Positions 1 through 12,439 are shown, counted from the first letter of the stretch. The stretch: DNA of 64,000 nucleotides from Calcarisporiella thermophila CBS 279.70 (GCF_041956535.1 NW_027192212.1:326970-390969); one strand, 5' to 3'. The notes: generated by a model not told the origin, from the sequence alone. Made by a program: numbers and translations.

Positions 1-2277
1 CGCCCTTTCCTGGGTCTCTCCGCACTAACCCCTTTGTTGTGCGGGATCTTGCTACCACATCCAACAGTTCCAATATAATTAGAGCATCGGAGAGAAATAC
101 ACGATATTCATCGCCAGAAATCTCAATATCTCATACTTCCACCTCAGCTGCTCACTTTTCTCCCGATCTCCAGCCTCCTAAACATAACCGTATCGTATCA
201 CAGCAGGTTACAATCAAAACTTCAAATAATATCACTTCTGCCACAGTCCCCCAAATGAATACCGTGAAGCAAAGAGATGGAATACGAAAGCGCAAACTTC
301 CTTCAGATTGGGAAAGCAATCGAGAAAAAAGATTAGGCGATTATAGCAGCACGTCCACTAATAGAAATGGCGCAAGTTCTGCCACTCCTAGTTCACATAT
401 TACAACAGATCACCAGGGAAATAATGTAAATTTATCTGAAGAGCAGGAAGGTGTTCTAAAAGCAGTTATAAATGGGGAAAGCGTATTCTTTACTGGTTCG
501 GCAGGTGAGAAACCATACTTATAAAGCATATTTTTGTTAATATTCTAAGATTTCTATTTTTCACATATTGGAGGAACCGGAAAATCTGTGCTTCTTCGAG
601 GTCTGTATATGCTCTAAATCATAAAACACCAATATGTGAAGATCTGATCGATTTCTTTTTTATTTATCCATTTAGCAATAGTAAAGAATTTAAAGTCAAA
701 GTACCGAAATCGACCTGAAGCCGTGGCGGTTACCGCTTCTACTGGTATGGCTGCTTGTAATATTGGTGGTTGCACTGTGCACAGTTTTGCCGGCATTGGA
801 CTTGGAAATGGTACAATAGATCAAATTATATCGCGCGTAATTAAGAACCGGAAATCTGCTGAGCGGTGGAGAGCCTTAGAAGTTTTAATTATTGATGAGA
901 GTAAGCTCTATTCAACAAATTTGACCGTATCATCCAACTAATTAATTCTAAGTTTCCATGCTGAGCGCTGATCTTTTTGACAAGCTTGAAGGAGTTGCTC
1001 GTGCTGTGCGAAGATCGAATAAGCCATTTGGAGGAATTCAAGTAAGAACGATGTCCTCTATACTTGATCAGCTCGACAAAAGATATTAACGACAGTATAG
1101 CTTGTTATTACAGGCGATTTTTATCAATTGCCACCGATTTCTGATAATGGAAAAGAAGTCAAATTTACATTTGAGGCCAGAACCTGGAAGGACTGTATTC
1201 AAAGAACTATGCACTTACAGAATATATTCCGACAGAGAGACAACGGTAGTATAATCATTTCACCTTTCCTTATGATATCTTAGGGGAAAACGCTTAATAT
1301 TTTACATGATTAGAATTCGTTAAGATGCTAAACGATATTCGCGAGGGCCGGTTGTCAGAGACTACTCTACGCAAATTTAGAGAACTCTCACGACCACTTA
1401 AACATGCTAATGGTGATATAGAATGTGCACAGCTGTAAGTTATATTTTACTGTGAATGTACTTTATTTATTTGACACTTATTCCATATTCAGTTATGCGC
1501 GACGTGATCAGGTTGATAAAGCCAACTCAGAAAGGCTTGCATCTCTTTCAGGACAACTGCATATCTTCCAAGCTGAGGACTCGGGGGACGTTGCTAAATT
1601 GGAGTCCGGATGTATGGCACCTAAGATGCTGCAGCTCAAACTGCACGCGCAAGTGATGCTCTTAAAAAATCTCGATAATACCCTAGTAAATGGCTCCCTG
1701 GGAATTGTCGTTGGATTTGTTGGAGAAGGCGAATATCGATATCTTGCCGGCCAGCTTTCTGAGTCCAATAGGAAGAATCAGGATACTTCAATACAAGATG
1801 TAAATAAACCTTACCCGATTGTTAAGTTTGCGAATGGTCGGGAGATTATGGTACTTCCTGAGGAGTGGAAATTGGAGTTACCTGGTGGTGAAGTAATTGC
1901 ACAGCGGATACAGGTAAAACTTAAACGTTACATTAGGATACCAATATACTCCAGATTATAATGCACTATATTGTTATAGATCCCATTATTGCTCGCCTGG
2001 TCTATGTCAATTCATAAAAGTCAAGGTCAAACACTCGATCTAGTTAAAGTTGATCTAGGTGGTGTCTTTGAGAAAGGTAAGATTTTTCATCTTTCAAATT
2101 CTGTGCTTTGGCTAATTTACTCCATACTCTTTCATTTATGCATAAAAAGGCCAAGCCTATGTCGCCCTTTCTCGCGCAACCTCGCTTGATGGACTTCAGG
2201 TTCTCAATTTTAATCCACAACATGTTATGGCACACCCTGTTGTAGTAAAGTATTATACTGAGTTAAAGAGTGCATAA
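1..2277 (+). CDS. PIF1: PIF1-family 5'-3' DNA helicase, 5' end outside the window
   Basis: Superfamily 1B helicase of the Pif1 type, which in fungi maintains nuclear and mitochondrial DNA by unwinding G-quadruplexes and displacing telomerase. The frame is already open at base 3, so the start codon lies upstream. The first visible exon is a disordered N-terminal region, followed by the helicase core starting at LSEEQ. Joining about nine exons through GT-AG introns restores the motifs in order: Walker A (GSAGTGKS, split by an intron at 504), TASTGMAAC, Walker B (IDEISM, around 890-965), [12 protein letters not shown] (about 1100), the [11 protein letters not shown] block, [11 protein letters not shown] (about 2010) and a final YVALSRAT block before the stop at 2275-2277. 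All motifs expected of an active enzyme are visible. The family call is secure; exact exon ends were inferred by eye. Confidence 0.9.
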
Positions 2278-2458
2278 ACAACCTATTCTTTGCCACTTCT
2301 TGCAACATTGTCGAAATATTTATATTAATGAAATATCATATCATGTATAACCCATAATTGCTGGTTATTTCTTGATTTCCTCTTAAAAAAATAAATTTTT
2401 ATGATTGAGAAAAATTTTGAAAATTGTGATAAATGAACTGATGAAAAAAGGTTCTAGT
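2278..2458. other. Short convergent intergenic spacer
   Basis: This is the 181 bp between the 3' ends of the converging helicase and lectin genes. It is AT-rich with A-tracts that could serve as polyadenylation signals on both strands. No gene is visible. Confidence 0.5.
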
Positions 2459-3689
2459 TTAATAACCACCATATTGTCCAGGTTGAGGTTGTCCATATCC
2501 CTGGGGAGGCTGTCCATATCCTTGTGGTGGTTGCCCGTATCCCTGAGGAGGTTGTCCATATCCCTGAGGAGGCTGTCCATAACCTTGAGGCGGTTGCCCA
2601 TATCCCTGAGGAGGCTGTCCATAACCTTGAGGCGGTTGCCCATATCCCTGAGGAGGTTGTCCATATCCTTGTGGCGGTTGTCCATATCCCTGAGGTGGCT
2701 GTCCATACGGAAGCTGCTGGCCAAGGGGCTGCTGAGGTTGCTGAACTCCAGGCTGTTGATACCCTGGACCTGGAGAGTGGGTCACCATTGGAGCATATCC
2801 TTGAGTTGGTGCACGAATGTCGAGTTTTTCAGGTTCACAAAACCAGAGCTAAATATTGTAGAATATGTAAATAAATATCGAGAAGCATCGAATATACGCG
2901 TATTAAAAAATTTAAAAACCTGATTCAAAGCGTCACTTGACTTTTTCTTATACAAAATCTACAAAGGGCTATTTGTTATTTATATTTCCTCCATCTTTTA
3001 AAGTAAAAATGTTACTATTTGTGTTCCTGGCTTATCCTCATCTCCTCTTATATCAATCACTAGAGATTCATCTGCAAGTACTTTTGGGAAAACGAACCCA
3101 TTGTGGTACTCCCAAAGCTATCATAATAAAATTCAAAATATTCAGAATTATAATCCCGAGCATAAAATATTAATTAAATACTTGATTTTTCGCGTCCGAT
3201 ATATTCTTGCGCGTATACTGGCACAGCTGTGCAACTGCCTTTAGATCTCCTAATAATATATATTTGAAACAATTCCGAGTCAGTTAATCATTCTAAGATT
3301 ATGGAACTCTTAAGAATAAACTTATAAACACCTCCAGCTACATCCAATACGTGTCGTGAGCGTTTATTCTCAAGGTATCCATTGTCATATCTCCATAGCT
3401 GATTGTCAGCTTCGGGGCCAAATTTCTGATCCCACAGCACAAGTTTAGCTAATTGTAAAAATAGCATTAGAAAAAAACATACTATATTATACTTAATGAA
3501 TTAGTAATAAACCTCCAGCCTTTATTTCGTTTAATGAAGTGAAGAGAAATTAGTAACATAATTCAAATTAATTACTTTCGGGAAAAAAGTAGTAAGAGTA
3601 CATACCGAAGCAGAGCCATCTTGTATATCAATTACTTTTCCATACTTCCTGCTTTTAAGGTAGAAATACCCTTGTGGAAATCCGGACAT
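2459..3689 (-). CDS. Beta-trefoil (ricin-B type) lectin-like protein with GQPPQGY repeat tail
   Basis: The protein starts [18 protein letters not shown] and carries repeated blocks typical of ricin-B/beta-trefoil folds: [43 protein letters not shown] and [12 protein letters not shown]. These correspond to the three lobes of a trefoil in the N-terminal roughly 150 residues. The C-terminal tail is Gln/Pro/Gly-rich and holds ten exact GQPPQGY heptads, ending [11 protein letters not shown]. There are about six or seven exons, one of only 7 nt (3513-3519), which is needed to read [15 protein letters not shown]. There is no signal peptide, so it is probably cytosolic. Similar trefoil proteins occur in Mucoromycota-like fungi, as far as I recall. 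The sugar or other ligand cannot be predicted. Confidence 0.75.
2495..2704 (-). repeat. In-frame 21-bp tandem repeat, ten units, encoding GQPPQGY
   Basis: Ten consecutive 21-bp units encode ten identical heptads in the tail of the lectin-like gene. Third-codon differences alternate between units (cctgaggaggt, ccttgaggcggt, cttgtggcggt types), so protein identity is kept while the DNA has diverged. This suggests selection on the peptide rather than very recent expansion. Confidence 0.95.
3513..3519 (-). other. Predicted 7-nt micro-exon of the lectin-like gene
   Basis: On the minus strand the bases GCTGGAG are preceded by AAAG and followed by GTTTAT. Including them joins the exon ending GSAS to the exon starting KLVLWDQ in frame, giving SASAGAKLVLW, the usual first-lobe sequence. 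Skipping them breaks the frame. This is inferred from splice sites and family conservation. Confidence 0.65.
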
Positions 3690-4383
3690 GATGATTTTCA
3701 AATATAGATAGAAAAAAAAAAATGGCTCGATATCGTGGGTTTTATATTACGACGTGGCAAAGCCTTTTTCTTAAAGGGATTTAGTCCCTTGCGGAGTAGT
3801 TTACTAAAAATAAATCAGGAAAACTATAGATAAATTACTGCTAGCTTATTACCTTGGCACTAGATATTTGAACAAAACTATGGGTACTATTTAATGGGTC
3901 TATCGTATATACATTAATAGGACCATACCTTTAGGACATCTGGTTTTTATTAAATTTACATGTCGATTAATACATTGTGAGCTAATATAATGAAAGATGT
4001 TAATTCAGGAGGAAATTAAAAATTGTTTCTCGGTCAAATTTGCGAAAAACACCAATTAGAAATTATTAAAATAATCGAAAAAATTGAAATAAAAAAATAT
4101 TTGAAATATTTTTCGAATTTTTCTTAAAATTTTATTTTCAGCCTATACTATTTGCTAAAATATTTTCAGTATATTTTGATTTTTTTAAAATTCAAAAGAA
4201 AATGATCGCTAGTATAAGATCTCAGTAGTTTAACACAAGTTATGAAATAAATAATTGAAGAATATTGAATGCTTGATTAATTCTGCTAGGATTGTTATTT
4301 TCAAATGTCCTTCAAATTATACATTTAATCATTTTAAGTATTTGAATATTCTATAATATCAAATGATCTTTATTATGCCCTTT
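3690..4383. other. AT-rich intergenic region, no gene seen
   Basis: This is the upstream region of the lectin gene and the 3' flank of the Kelch gene. It is very AT-rich, with many short A/T runs and stops in all frames. No RNA gene or repeat was recognised. Confidence 0.5.
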
Positions 4384-7300
4384 TCAGCGCCGATTTCGTG
4401 AGATTAAATCCCCCTTAGATTTACTTGTACTATTTCTTACATCCATATCCAGCTGTAAACGCTCCAACTCTTCTAGTAATGGTTGGTGTTTTTCGAAAGC
4501 ATCTTTGGCCATCCGGAATCCAATTGTTCGTAGAGATTTTACTGATAAAAAAGTGGTGTTAATTTATATATATGAATATTATCAACATTATTAATTACCA
4601 TCCGTACTCCCGTCCAGTTCATATGCCTTGTGCTTCCAAAACTCTTCTACAGGATAAAGAGAATTTGGAATCAGTTTGTCTAGTAATTCTCCGGAATAGG
4701 TTCATCAGATACTTACTTGTTCTTTCAAAAAACGCATTTAGCTTTTCTCCCGGCTTGGGAATGTATTCTGAACCAAATTCCTAGAATAAATATTATCAGG
4801 GATGACTATAACTCAAGGAGAGTGAATATTAATTATTACCGATTGGACCTCATCCATTTCGGAAATAATGCTCCTCTCATCGTCATTTACGTTTCTATCT
4901 TTCTCCAAATTGAGTTTGTTGTTATCTATATTCTCAAGTTCATCACTCTCGTCGTTCTCGCTCTCGTCGTCATCATCTAGGGCACTCCCATCGTCATTAT
5001 CCTCATCGTCGTCATCATCCTCATCATCATCATCGTCGTCATCATCTTCCTCGCCCAGCCATTCGTGTTTGCTTATGTCTGTGTCCTGGAGACATTTGAA
5101 CTCTAAAAATACGCTATAATTACTATAATATGATAAATATTTTAAACAATAGCAGTATTACCATCAAGCTTATTCAAATCCAACGAATAAAAATCATCTA
5201 ACGTGACTTCACGATCCTGGATCTCCAAGATACCGCCGTAACTAATAAGATATTATGTAAGTCCCGGGTTGAATAAAAAGAGAAACAATAAAAATGGTTA
5301 CATAAAAAGTGTATTTTTTTGCACACACATCATGGCATTAAACCGAGGTGAAGGAAATTTATTAGAATTTTCAGGGATAGCGGTATTACTAGCAGTGGTG
5401 ATATCCGGAATATGGTGCATCTCCTCAGGGGTTTGATAAGTCTATAGTATATTAATAAGAAGTTGAGAAATAAATATATAATGTTATATATATCAACCTC
5501 TCTGATATCATCTGAATTATTGGCGAGTTCTGCTTTAGTAGCTTTAGTTTTCAGCTTCTTTGGCTTCTTTAATGTTAAAGAAGACCAGCGGTGGTTATCA
5601 GTCTGATAGATAAACCTAAAAAATTGCACAGGATATTAAAAACAACAAAATTACGAAAGTCGAGCATTTATTATACATACATGTCATTATAGAATGTACT
5701 CTCAAGATCGTCAAATTCTTTATCGTAAACCCCGCCGAAGAGATAGCCGCGATTTTTGTAAGAACACATTACTGCACCACATCTTGGGCTAGTAGCAATA
5801 AAACAGCTTAAATAAATAATAATAAGACTTTTTTGACGTAAACTTACGATGGGGCAAATCCAGATTTTTTTCTTTTCTCCCAGCGGATTTTTTTAATATC
5901 AGGGTCCATTTTGAGCATCCAGGTATCTAAAAGATAATATGTCCATCGTCCGCCTCAAGTTTAATTAAGCCGGGATATCTTATTATTTACCTGTATGAGT
6001 AATCCCTTTGGCTTGCTGACCTTTAAGGAACTGTTTAGTGTATCCCCCATGTAAGATGATTCCTTCGTTGCATGGGATGAAGCAGAAGCCACTCCTAGGA
6101 CTATTACCTCATTTACAAATATATATTTAGGCTTGTTAGTTTAGAAAAATTTTTTTGTGGCGATATTCACCTTGGCTTTGGTTCCGGAATATGATCTAGC
6201 TTGATCCAGGAGTAATCAATGAGGGAAAAAAGCCAAGTATCATTATAGTAGTGTGTTTCTATATTATCATCACGAAAGCCTACAAGTTTGCGCTTCAGCA
6301 AGGGAAAGATAAAAGCTTATTGTAATTATCATCAACTCACCTCCAAATAACACGATATAGCTTTTCCATATCTTAAATAAGATAAATATTAGTTTATATT
6401 GCAAAATAAATATTCGTTTATAATCTTGACCTACCGCCATTCGGTGGCCAGAGCGAGGCGAAGGTTTTGTACGCAGTTCCAATCTTTCCCAAGCATTCGT
6501 TTTCAAATCCAAGCACCAAAAATCCTGCCAAGAAACATTTAGGATTCTACTTGAAAATATTTCGGATTCAACTCACTTTGTAATGGAAAAACGTCGACTC
6601 TGATGGAGAAGCAAACTCGCCTAAAGAAATATTCATGATTACTATATTGTTTAAGAAGGATTACTCTTGGCTACTTACCCCCAAAAAGAAATAGCATCCC
6701 AGCTGGTGTGGCCACCATCTGGTGAGAAGAACGTGGACCAGGCGAGTTATTTGAGGTGATATGTCTCCATTCGTTTTTTTCAATATTATATCTAGCAACA
6801 TTTCAAGAAACTTTCAGTATAGCTAAATTTAAGAGCTATATATGACATATTTACTTGAAGAAGTCGTTATAAAAGTAACTAATAATGGGAAATTGTCAAT
6901 AAAATTTGTAAATTTGCAAATAAATGTGTTTACTTTACCATCGCTGCCCGTCAAAATATTCACCTCCGAACATTAAAAGTTCACGATCCGATATTGGATT
7001 TGCGATAAATGAGGCATTACAACGGCGACTTTGGAGGTTATAAAAGGTTATAAAGTTATAAAAATAAATAGAACAGCTACTTGATAATACTCAATTACCT
7101 TGGCGGTCCTCCTACGGTTTCTTCCGTAATTTTGTATTTCTCTTCTTGCTAATTAATAGACAAATATTAGATGAATATAACTAGAATAAGAAATATATAT
7201 TTACCTCCTGTTTAAAAGCTAATAAAATTGCATCGATGTCCTCCTCGGGCTCGTTCAACGCCGCTTTTGATTTTTTATTAATCTTTTTGTTGCCTTTCTT

Positions 7301-7409
7301 TACAGCCTGAATTGGATTCGAAAAGAATGAAAATAAGAAAATATAATCAATTATAGATGATACTAACTTTCTCTTGGTTTCTTGCTTTATTTTTCTTGTT
7401 TTTTGGCAT
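4384..7409 (-). CDS. Kelch-repeat protein, KLHDC4/Kel3 family
   Basis: Starts MPKNKKNKARNQEK, a basic N-terminus like that of KLHDC4/yeast Kel3. It continues through more than ten short exons with at least five Kelch blades. Diagnostic pieces are LLMFGGEYFDG, PGPRSSHQMV, GMLFLFGGEF, PSPRSGHRMA, YIVLFGG, PSPRSGFCFI, GIILHGG, PSPRCGAVM and RGYLFGG, alternating with Trp-containing strands. After the propeller comes an Asp/Glu-rich tract (about 4940-5070), then a C-terminal DUF4110-like helix, RTIGFRMAKDAFEKHQPLLE, which typifies the family. The molecular role is unclear even in model species. The stop is at 4384-4386. Family call confident; individual exon borders less so. Confidence 0.85.
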
Positions 7410-7835
7410 TTTACAAAGACTTTATAAACGAATTTTGCAATATATGGTATACCAAAAATTTATATTAAGTTCGATTCTGTCAATATTGTAGCTATATGCG
7501 TGACTTCGAATTTGCATAATATAAAAACATTAATGCACTTCTTATACCAAATCCATTGTAAATGGTAATCGATAAATATTCTCTAGAAATCCATAGTTGC
7601 TCTGCTCGATAAGTTCGAATTACTCTACTATGTTAGCATTAATTTTTAAAACCTGATCAAGCTTAATCTTGATGCGACCATATCTACAGAACAAAGAAAT
7701 ACAGAAAAATTTGCAGATGCGCTTTCATATAAAAAGCTGTTTATTTGGGCAATTAAATACAGGAGAGATAGCTAAAAGAAATACTCAACTGTAAAAAATA
7801 TAATCTAACAGTAATTTTGAAACATATTAACAAGT
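7410..7835. other. Intergenic region, no gene seen
   Basis: Upstream region of the Kelch gene and 3' flank of the F-box gene, both on the minus strand. AT-rich; I see no conserved ORF, RNA gene or repeat. Confidence 0.45.
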
Positions 7836-9379
7836 TTATGGGTGGGAAGAGACAGAAGAGGTTGGCGGAGGTGGAAGTGGGTACCTTCTAAAGAGGTAGG
7901 GCTTCATTTGTTTAAGTGAATACTCCACTTTGTCATTACGTCGGCTGTCTATACTGTAGTACTCAATCCAGGCCAGTTTGTTGTGCTTCCCACGATGTGT
8001 GGATCGTAGTTTGAGTGTGACATAAAATGTGTCGTTTGGTCGAGTCGATTCTTTGAGGGTTACGTTAACAATCTCACCTTCAATTCGGTAGAATCCATGC
8101 ATCAAGCCCTTTTTGTACTTCATCAACGGATGAAATGTACGCACAACTTCCTTTGGCTCCTCAGAGCTACAAAGCGAAATACAAGAGAAATCCGAAAAGA
8201 AGCGGAGGAATCGAAAATAAGTTACTAAATCTAATAAATAGAATATCATTTCAATACAGGAAAGATGTTGAAGGGAATCGTCAAAATTGCTTACGAATAG
8301 GTTGATACCACGCATTATCAGAACTTCCTGGCCTTAGAAATATAATAGTAAGATTAGCGTTTCCTTAATGATATTCAAAGTCAACAGGTGGAGGTTAAAT
8401 AAAAACCTTATATAATTGCAAACTGATATGTAGATCCCATCTTCAGTTCGAACTCTAGGTCGCTCAATATACATTCGAAGCCAATTTCTCTGATAGAGCT
8501 CCAAATAATCTTCCTGGAGTAAAGAGTTTGCACGTTTAGAAAGAGAGGGGTTGCGATATGTATGCTCGCATAAATATCTCCAGAGTGACTGAGATCGCGT
8601 TAACAGTAGAAATTTTTTACAAGTCAAAGATAATTGCAGAACTGATCGAAAGTCTTCTATGATCAAATGCTTCATGATATAGAGTATAAGTTCATCTATG
8701 CTTCCGAAGTTAGTATCAAGTATTTGCAAATATCAATAAGATTATACTGACTAGGTAATCTACGTAGCAGAATTTGCTTGTTCGTATTTTCCGGAACAAA
8801 ATCTATCTCCATATCCTGAAATTGATTCACCAATTCATCCACACTCGTTTTTTCGAATTTTGAATTCATATTTGGATCGTAGTCGTTTCCGGTATGGATC
8901 GGTCGGACAAATGAATCATCATCATTATGTTGGGCTTCATGAAGTGCGATGTTTTCACGGTATGATTCCATAACATTTGAATCGAGTTTAAATGCTAAGC
9001 GATAGTTAATTAATGCTAATATTAAGAAGGCATTAAGTACTGACGAGGTTAAATCTAGAATTAGTCATGAATATAAATTTAGAATTTTACCTTGACTTAA
9101 ATTCCCCTCTTTTTCCTTTATAACTCCAGCTGAATATAGCTTTATTGCTCTTTCAGAGGCGTTCTCTGAGTTTTCTACTGCGCTTCTATCCTCAGGTTTA
9201 GTATTCGAGAGATTCTGCTCGGTTAATGAATCTTTATCTTCCGGTTTGCTATACTTATTACTTGTAGCATTTACAGCAGAAGGAGTTAGATGAGTTATGT
9301 CGTTGGCTGCCGCCTTATTCTTTGCTAACACTACTTCCGCCCTCCATTGTTTGCGAAATTCTTCCAATTCTTCTTCCAT
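7836..9379 (-). CDS. F-box protein of the FBXO9/Hrt3 family
   Basis: Substrate adaptor of an SCF (Skp1-Cullin-F-box) ubiquitin ligase. The N-terminus begins MEEELEEFRKQWRAE. A helical TPR-like segment (AIKLYSAGVIKEKEGNLSQ, continuing ALINYRLAFKLDSNV after an intron) matches the FBXO9 N-terminal region. The F-box follows (LPSHIDELILYIMKHL, then LSLTCKKF and LWRYLCE). The C-terminal FBXO9/Hrt3 domain reads GIYISVCNYIRPGSSDNAWY, QPIHLVTYFRFLRFF, SSEEPKEVV and HGFYRIEGE. At least five exons; the join at about 8270-8345 exactly restores the PGSSDNAWYQPIHLVTY signature. The start at 9379 is the first ATG and lies only 106 bp from the divergent MCR1 start. Confidence 0.88.
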
Positions 9380-9485
9380 ACTAGCTAGCGTACTGAAAAA
9401 ATTGAAAGATAAATTATACTCTATGAAAATTGCAACCTGTGGCTAATAAATTTATTTGCTGTTTTTGTCACCTGTATAAAGAAAA

Positions 9486-10572
9486 ATGCTGTTACATTCG
9501 ATACGATCGAAAAGAACCCGAAGCACTCTGCTCCATTATAATGAATTATTCACCATTCATACTTTAGTACAGCGTAATAATCAAACACGCTCTACTGGCT
9601 CTCTGAGATGGATCTCTGCCTGTTCAATAGCGCTTGGAGCTATATACACATCATATGCCTGGTATAATCAGAGGCGAGCAACAATATTGAGCCCCGAACG
9701 TTTTATAGAGCTCCAAGTGACTTCAGTCGAGCCTATAAATCATAACACTTCACTTTTCCGCCTGAGGTTGCCGCGCCCAATTGTTGCAGGTCTCCCAGCT
9801 ATTTCGTGTATACATGTCAAAGACGACAGCATGCAAATTATGAGACCTTATACACCAATCAATCAGTGTGACGAGACCATCGATCACCTAGATTTACTTG
9901 TCAAACGATATGAAAATGGAACTATGAGCAAGTCTGTTCATCTCCTTCGACCGGGTGATAGAATTGGAGTCCGTGGACCGTTCGTAGAATTTCCATATTC
10001 TGCAAATATGAAAGATGACATTGGAATGGTGATTCCATGTGTTTTATATTTACTTAATAGTGCAGCTAAATAGATGATTTGTCTTAATCTAGATTGCCGG
10101 TGGCTCCGGGATCACCCCACTTTACCAGTTAATGTGCAAGATATTGCATGATCCCAATGATAAAACACGTATCTCACTTGTTTACGCTAATATAACGGAG
10201 GAGGATATTCTGCTTCGCAAAGAAATTGACGAATTACAACGCCGATACCCTGAACGTTTGCGTGTGTACTATACACTCGAACGCCCTCCAGCAGCAGGCT
10301 GGATTGGCGGCATCGGCTGGGTAAACGAGAAGATCCTTAAGGAAAACCTCCCCCCACCTCACCCTAGGTCACTAATTCTTGTGTGCGGGCCAGATGGGTA
10401 AGTTATTTAGGTTGCTTTTCTTTCTTGAGTGGTGATACGTTGTTCTAATGGCTGTATATGAAGAATGGTTCATCATGTAGCGGGTGAGAAAGCTCGTGAT
10501 CTCTCTCAAGGGAAGCTCGGCGGGATACTTTGCGGGCTGGGATATATGGAGAACCATGTCTTTAAGTTCTGA
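9486..10572 (+). CDS. MCR1: NADH-cytochrome b5 reductase, mitochondrial type
   Basis: FAD enzyme that passes electrons from NADH to cytochrome b5 and related acceptors. The N-terminus is basic and rich in Arg/Ser/Thr like a mitochondrial leader. A hydrophobic anchor follows (WISACSIALGAIYTSYAWY, about residues 43-62). The FAD-binding motif RPYTP is at about residue 120, the flavin loop GTMSKSVHLL follows, the pyridine-nucleotide motif reads IAGGSGITPLYQ after the first intron, and the C-terminal CGPDGM and GYMENHVFKF end are typical of the family. Three exons; introns at about 10028-10093 and 10399-10460. Shares a 106-bp divergent spacer with the F-box gene. Mcr1 occurs at the mitochondrial outer membrane and intermembrane space in yeast. 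Confidence 0.93.
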
Positions 10573-10798
10573 AAAGTGATGTTATTAAAATAGAGAAAAC
10601 CGCCCTAGATTTCTACTTGTTCATGTTGATATTCGCTATCTTCGAAATATAAAATTAATTCTGAAACAATTCGCCAATCAGTGTTTATCTCAGTCGGAGG
10701 TTGAATATGCTTTCGGGCGGCGCGGGAAGGTACCGAACGACTTTTTAAGACCTTTCAGCCAGGGTGGAATTAAATCGAAAGTTGCAAAAAGATTAACA

Positions 10799-12230
10799 AT
10801 GAACTCATCATTCGTGGATCCAAGCTGGGAACTTTCTGATCTTGGACTCGATTCCGAATCACAGAACATTTTAGCCGCAGCGCTTGCTAGCACTGCGCTT
10901 CCAAATCAAATACTAAATGACAAACGGAAGAATGATGAGAATGAAATGCTGTACCCAGTGAAAATTTCTCGTATGTATCGCATTTGGTTTGCTTAAAGCT
11001 TTCTAGATGTAGGGTGATTGACATTGCTTTTTCATCAGATTTAGAGAATGAAAACATAAAACAGCAGCCTACTCCACCAGAGAACGGCGAACAAGGTTGG
11101 CTCATTAATCCATTTTTCGAATTGCTTTTTCAATCTAAATTTGCTTAATATTGTTACATTTTATTTAGAATCGTTGCCCAATGGGCAGAGAAAACCAGGT
11201 CGTAAGCCAATCGTGAACAGTGAGGTGGAGCCTCACGATAAATCTTCTGTATGTCAACTATTTCACTCTAATTTAATCCTCGCCATATATCGATAATTTA
11301 TTGTGTTTAATAGAAACGAAAGGCACAGAATAGAGCCGCTCAGCGCGCATTTCGTGAACGTAAAGAAAAATATGTTAAAGAACTTGAGACCCGTATCAGT
11401 GAATTGGAGAATGCTGAGAAGAAAACCTCTCGTTTAGAAGAGGAAAACAAGAGATTGCGAGCTATTTTAGAGCAATTACAAGCGGAAAATCTTGCGCTCA
11501 AAGCCGAATTCACTTTTGAATTCCCACTACCCGATCCAAACTTACTTAAGCCGATTTCTGACTTAGCGCTGCCATCGCCACCCTCTTCTAAAGAGATTAT
11601 AAATGAGTCTTCTCCAGAGACTGAAACACCAGGCTCGTTGAGCAGCAGTAATCTACACTTTGATCCCAACACCCCCGAAACACTATTCACATCACCTGAA
11701 TACGAGGCATCGAATCAGTTTTCTGATAGTAATCTCTCCCCCAGCCAATACACACCCAAATCCGCGTCACTCGGTAAAGCACCTAATCAACACAGCGTTA
11801 CATATGACAGCTCAACTGTACTTTTCGGAGCCTACCGTGATGCACCGATTTTCCCAAATGACTCTCTTCTTTCCAATAATGATGAGTTTCCACAGCTTTT
11901 CGATATATCTGACTTTGGTGGTTTTCCCGTGCCTGCTCCGGCCTCATCAGACGCTGAAAAGCCAGCTGAAACCACTCCGCCCGACAAAGAGCAGCTCTCT
12001 GGCCCTGCAGCCTGGAAAATCATCACAGAGCATCCCAAATTCGAAGAATTTGATTTGGACGCACTATGTGACGAGGTTAGCTATTTTCACTTTTCTTTCC
12101 AAGTAGGACATCTGCTTATTAAATATTTTTACGATGTTAGTTCAAGAAAAAAGCCAAGTGCTCGAAAGCCCTGGTCGACCGAGACATACTCGACAATATC
12201 ATTAAAAAACTTGAAGAAAATACAGGCTGA
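10799..12230 (+). CDS. AP-1-like (Yap1/Pap1) bZIP transcription factor
   Basis: Basic region KRKAQNRAAQRAFRERKEKY followed by a leucine zipper (about 11320-11490) gives the fungal Yap/Pap1 signature NRAAQRAFRER. A long Ser/Pro/Asp-rich activation region follows. The C-terminus reads DLDALCDE and, after an intron, FKKKAKCS: two cysteines in the arrangement of the c-CRD of Yap1/Pap1, which masks a nuclear export signal on oxidation. An n-CRD is not obvious. Five exons; the last intron is at about 12076-12143 and the stop at 12228. Likely role: oxidative-stress response, by family analogy. It sits 226 bp downstream of MCR1 on the same strand, but this does not imply co-transcription. Confidence 0.87.
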
Positions 12231-12439
12231 AATAGTTTTAAGTATTCATAAGTACTATTTAATCGATTTAGTTAATATTACAAGCACGGGTTGTAAATTT
12301 TTTTTTTTGTTGACTGTTTTACTTGCAACAGTTTCGTATATTTTTTTTCTCTCTCTTTGAGTTTGTCATCACCTTTGTCTAAAATATATTTGCATATATA
12401 AGAGTTAAATATCTATATATTTGACATATTTAGTTGCTT

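Noticed and set aside
2383-2923. ORFs on both strands over the GQPPQGY repeat
   Set aside because: They are other-frame readings of the 21-bp repeat; only the minus frame connects to the trefoil exons.
4868-5119. Poly-Ser ORF on the plus strand
   Set aside because: Antisense reading of the acidic Asp/Glu tract of the Kelch gene.
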